Shown here: positions 61,074-64,000 of the stretch, piece by piece
How the letters are laid out: every line of letters starts with the position of its first letter
Position numbering within the stretch: position 1 is the stretch's first letter
Program-made: the position numbers and the translations under genes
Notes under the pieces: generated by a model
Told to the model about the DNA's origin: nothing
Database searches by the model: none
Seen by the model: the letters and a program-made list of their open reading frames with translations, nothing else
Assembly (NCBI GenBank): GCA_910583855.1
Contig: CAJTYL010000003.1
Span: 115,490-179,489 of the forward strand
Direction of reading: 5' to 3'
DNA from: an uncultured Christensenella sp.
Lineage (GTDB): Bacteria; Bacillota; Clostridia; Christensenellales; Borkfalkiaceae
Length of the DNA stretch: 64,000 nt

Positions 61074-63482
61074 ATGGCTTATACCGACTTTAATGAAGTT
61101 GAAAAGAAATGGATAAAATATTGGGACGACAATAAAACGTTCCATACCGACCTGCACGATTTTTCAAAACCCAAATACTACGTTTTGGATATGTTCCCCT
61201 ACCCCTCGGGAGCAGGACTTCACGTCGGACACCCCGAAGGTTATACGGCGACCGACGTTCTTGCAAGAATGAAAAGAATGCAAGGCTTTAACGTCCTTCA
61301 TCCGATGGGTTTTGACAGTTTCGGTTTGCCTGCAGAGCAATATGCGATTAAAACGGGCAACAACCCCGCGACTTTTACGCAAAAAAATATCGAAAACTTT
61401 ATAAAACAGTTGAAAATGCTCGGTCTTTCCTACGATTGGGACAATACTATTTCCACTTGCGACCCCTCTTATTACAAATGGACGCAGTGGATATTTAAGC
61501 AGCTTTTAAAAGACGGCTTGGCACGCTACGTCGAAACGCCCGTAAACTGGTGCGAAGAGCTTGGCACGGTACTTGCCAACGACGAAATTATCGACGGTAA
61601 GTCGGAACGCGGCGGTTATCCCGTAGTACGCAAGAATATGAAACAATGGGTTATCGACATAAACAAGTATGCCGAACGCCTTTTGGAGGGCTTGGACGGG
61701 TTAGACTGGCCCGAGTCTTCAAAAATAGCGCAGAGAAACTGGATAGGTAAGTCCGTCGGCGCTAAGGTTGATTTTAAAGTTGACGGCACGGACAAGCAAT
61801 TTACCGTATTTACTACCCGCTGCGATACGCTTTTCGGCGCAACTTATTGCGTTCTTGCTCCCGAACACAAGTTGGTTGACGAAATTACTACGGACGATAA
61901 GAAAGCCGACGTAGAGGCGTATAAAAAGATTTGCGCAAGCAAATCCGATATGGAGCGCACAGAACTCAATAAGGAAAAAACGGGCACGTTCACTGGCGCA
62001 TACGCGATAAACCCCGCAAACGGCAATAAAATTCCCGTATTTATCTCGGATTACGTACTTACGTCTTACGGCACGGGAGCAATTATGGCGGTTCCCGCGC
62101 ACGATACGCGCGACTACGAGTTCGCAAAAAAATTTAATATACCCGTTATCCCCGTTCTCAAGGGCGGCAATATCGAGAAAGAAGCCTTTACAGGCGACGG
62201 CGCGCATATAAATTCTGATTTTTTGAACGGTTTGAATAAGCAACAGGCTATCGACAAAATGACGGCGTGGCTCGAAGAAACAGGCTGCGGCAAAAAAGCC
62301 GTAACATACAAGCTGCGCGAGTGGATTTTCGCCCGTCAAAGATACTGGGGCGAACCCCTTCCCGTCGTTCACCTCGACAACGGCAAGGTTGCCGTTTTGG
62401 ACGATAGCGAGCTTCCCCTTGTTCTTCCCGAAATGAAAGATTACAAGTCCCATGGCGGCAATGCCCCTCTTGATAACGCAAAAAATTGGGTAAATGTCAA
62501 TTATAAAGGCGTAAAAGGCAGGCGCGAAACGACCACGATGCCAGGTTCGGCGGGTTCAAGCTGGTACTTTTTAAGATACTGCGACCCCCACAACGAAAAG
62601 GAATTTGCCTCTTACGATTTAATGAAGTACTGGTTGCCCGTCGATTTCTATATGGGCGGCAAGGAACACCTTGTGGGACACCTGCTTTATTCAAGATTCT
62701 GGAATAATTTCCTCTTCGATAAGGGGCTTGCACCTTACAAAGAACCGTTTAAAAAGCTGTATCATCAAGGGCTTATTTTGGGCGAGGACGGCAACAAGAT
62801 GTCAAAATCGCTCGGCAACGTAATAAATCCCGACGACATCGTGCGCGACTACGGCGCAGACGTTCTCAGAATGTACGAGATGTTTATGGGACCCGTTGCC
62901 GACAGCAAGCCCTGGTCAACCGCCAATATTGAGGGCGTAAAGAAGTTTATAGACAGAATACACAGGCTGTACTGCGAGCTGGAAGTTATTACTCCTGCTA
63001 CGAACAAAAACCTTGAAAAGATTTATAACCAAACGGTTAAAAAGGTTACCGAAGATTACGAGGCAATGAAAATCAACACGGCGATTTCTCAGATGATGAT
63101 TTTCGTCAACGCAATCTATAAGGAAATTTCAGACGGTCATAATTTCCCTTTGGAATACGCCGAAGGACTTATTAAGCTTCTTAATCCTCTTATCCCGTTT
63201 ATAACCGAAGAGATATGGACGACGGTTTTAGGACACGGCGGCACTATCGCTTACGAGCCTTGGGTGAAGTACGACCCGTCGAAATGCGGCGACGACGAAA
63301 TAGAATACGCCGTGCAGGTAAACAGCAAGATAAAAACGAAGATTACCGTACCCGCTGATATGCTTAACGACGAAATAGAAAAGCTTGTGAAATCAAATGC
63401 GGAAATCGCTCCGCTTATCGACGGCAAACAGATAAAAAAATTTATCTTGGTTCCTAAAAGATTGATTAATATTATAGTTTAA
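61074..63482 (+). CDS. leuS: Leucyl-tRNA synthetase
   Basis: Class Ia synthetase. 802 residues: FPYPSGAGLHVGHPEGY (HIGH motif), CP1 editing domain with TTRCDTLFGATY and GTGAIMAVPAHDTRDYEFA, the LREWIFARQRYWGEPLP segment, KMSKSLGNVINPDD (KMSKS) and a C-terminal anticodon domain ending at residue 802. Transcribed divergently from thrS. Confidence 0.97.
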   Translation: MAYTDFNEVEKKWIKYWDDNKTFHTDLHDFSKPKYYVLDMFPYPSGAGLHVGHPEGYTATDVLARMKRMQGFNVLHPMGFDSFGLPAEQYAIKTGNNPATFTQKNIENFIKQLKMLGLSYDWDNTISTCDPSYYKWTQWIFKQLLKDGLARYVETPVNWCEELGTVLANDEIIDGKSERGGYPVVRKNMKQWVIDINKYAERLLEGLDGLDWPESSKIAQRNWIGKSVGAKVDFKVDGTDKQFTVFTTRCDTLFGATYCVLAPEHKLVDEITTDDKKADVEAYKKICASKSDMERTELNKEKTGTFTGAYAINPANGNKIPVFISDYVLTSYGTGAIMAVPAHDTRDYEFAKKFNIPVIPVLKGGNIEKEAFTGDGAHINSDFLNGLNKQQAIDKMTAWLEETGCGKKAVTYKLREWIFARQRYWGEPLPVVHLDNGKVAVLDDSELPLVLPEMKDYKSHGGNAPLDNAKNWVNVNYKGVKGRRETTTMPGSAGSSWYFLRYCDPHNEKEFASYDLMKYWLPVDFYMGGKEHLVGHLLYSRFWNNFLFDKGLAPYKEPFKKLYHQGLILGEDGNKMSKSLGNVINPDDIVRDYGADVLRMYEMFMGPVADSKPWSTANIEGVKKFIDRIHRLYCELEVITPATNKNLEKIYNQTVKKVTEDYEAMKINTAISQMMIFVNAIYKEISDGHNFPLEYAEGLIKLLNPLIPFITEEIWTTVLGHGGTIAYEPWVKYDPSKCGDDEIEYAVQVNSKIKTKITVPADMLNDEIEKLVKSNAEIAPLIDGKQIKKFILVPKRLINIIV

Positions 63483-63568
63483 CAGATAAAAACACCCGCG
63501 CGATTAAAGCGCACTTCCCATAGGGATAAAAAATTAAATTTTTTAGAGTTGCACTTTCAAGTGAAGAC

Positions 63569-63601
63569 AAAAGCTCTCGAACAATTTGTTCGAGAGCTTT
63601 T
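63569..63601. terminator. Bidirectional terminator between leuS and the last gene
   Basis: A 16-bp perfect inverted repeat starting AAAAGCTCTCGAACAA with a single central T, so the real loop is smaller-stemmed; A and T runs at both ends serve the two convergent genes. Confidence 0.9.
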
Positions 63602-63634
63602 AACTACACGTTATTTACAAAGATAAATTGAAAT

Positions 63635-63973
63635 TTAACAGTTTTTACATATTATAAGTGCGCAATCTTTTTCAAAACGAAAATTCGCCCATTTCCTTCC
63701 TATTTGTCGGACAAAATAGTTGTCATCGTTTGGGAATATCTGTTTAGTCATAAATCTTAACAGATTTAACGCATCGGCAGACTCTTTCAACACAATTTCG
63801 CGCGTACTCCAACCGTCTGTAACGGGCGAATATATTTCGTGAATCATATCATAAAACAACTCTTTTCCGTTGATTGGTATTTTTCTTATTAAGTCCGCCT
63901 TTCTGCCGCAATCGAGCATACTCTTCAACAGGTCATATTGTTTGGCGTCAAGCGTTATTTCGCATATTTCCAT
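63635..63973 (-). CDS. Hypothetical protein
   Basis: 112 residues, no family recognised, no membrane segment or signal. Mixed alpha/beta composition; three Cys (C4, C22, C109) plus a C-terminal Cys (CALIICKNC). AAGGAG 6 nt before ATG and a terminator after it support a real gene. Its upstream neighbour lies outside the window. Confidence 0.7.
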   Translation of the reverse strand: MEICEITLDAKQYDLLKSMLDCGRKADLIRKIPINGKELFYDMIHEIYSPVTDGWSTREIVLKESADALNLLRFMTKQIFPNDDNYFVRQIGRKWANFRFEKDCALIICKNC

Positions 63974-64000
63974 TTTACGCTCCTTATTTGACCAATTTAT

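Noticed and set aside
61719..62453. Open frame of 244 codons on the minus strand
   Set aside because: Antisense to leuS; translation shows no domain.

Overview
The window reads as one contiguous stretch of a low-GC (about 40% by eye) Bacillota chromosome, most like the Clostridia or Christensenellales-type gut lineages. Pointers are WhiA, LexA, class A PBP, a thrS T-box, infC-rpmI-rplT, the IspH-RpsA fusion, GlgC/GlgD pairing, and a biotin-dependent Na+ pump. I see no prophage, insertion sequence or CRISPR array. The species cannot be named from the sequence alone.

Layout. 0-12.3 kb: thiI converging on a class A PBP, then an operon miaB-mutS-mutL-miaA-YnbB-type PLP enzyme-GNAT. 12.4-16.1 kb: a membrane S41 peptidase and groES-groEL, both on the minus strand. 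16.2-21 kb: dCMP deaminase, cyclophilin, purB, tRNA-Trp, proC, rnhA and a TVP38-type membrane protein. 21.1-26.2 kb: a biotin-dependent sodium-pump decarboxylase operon carrying two different carboxyltransferase families. 26.3-31.3 kb: a BaiN-type flavoprotein, an AroH-Cmk fusion, plsC and an ispH-rpsA fusion. 31.4-34 kb: a pentapeptide-repeat protein and htpG. 34.1-42.4 kb: a full glycogen operon, glgB-C-D-A-P. 42.6-44.8 kb: a tyrosine recombinase with a structured leader, a small Cys-rich protein and lexA. 44.8-48.4 kb: a cation efflux protein, tRNA-Thr, an unknown Cys protein, and fruK and pfkA type kinases. 48.5-55.7 kb: dnaE, whiA, a PHP protein, murB and a solute-binding-like protein. 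56-60.7 kb: yebC, an rRNA methylase, rplT-rpmI-infC behind an attenuator, and thrS behind a T-box. 61-64 kb: leuS and a small unknown gene.

How the parts fit. Most genes are housekeeping: translation, repair, envelope, central carbon. The glycogen genes give a complete synthesis and breakdown set. The pump operon would couple decarboxylation or carboxyl transfer to Na+ gradients. The thrS T-box appears to use an ACC specifier, which the tRNA-Thr(GGU) of this window reads.

Most notable: a 20-bp near-palindromic motif, AGTACTATGTCAGACATAAT, recurs at five loci. Three lie inside miaA, the flavoprotein gene and murB, always in the same frame (H/Q-S-T-M/L-S-D-I). A back-to-back double copy sits just upstream of the recombinase gene. 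Also notable are several well-formed promoters placed so close to the ATG that the mRNAs should be leaderless, and the operon pairing 5S- and 12S-type carboxyltransferases with a Na+ pump.
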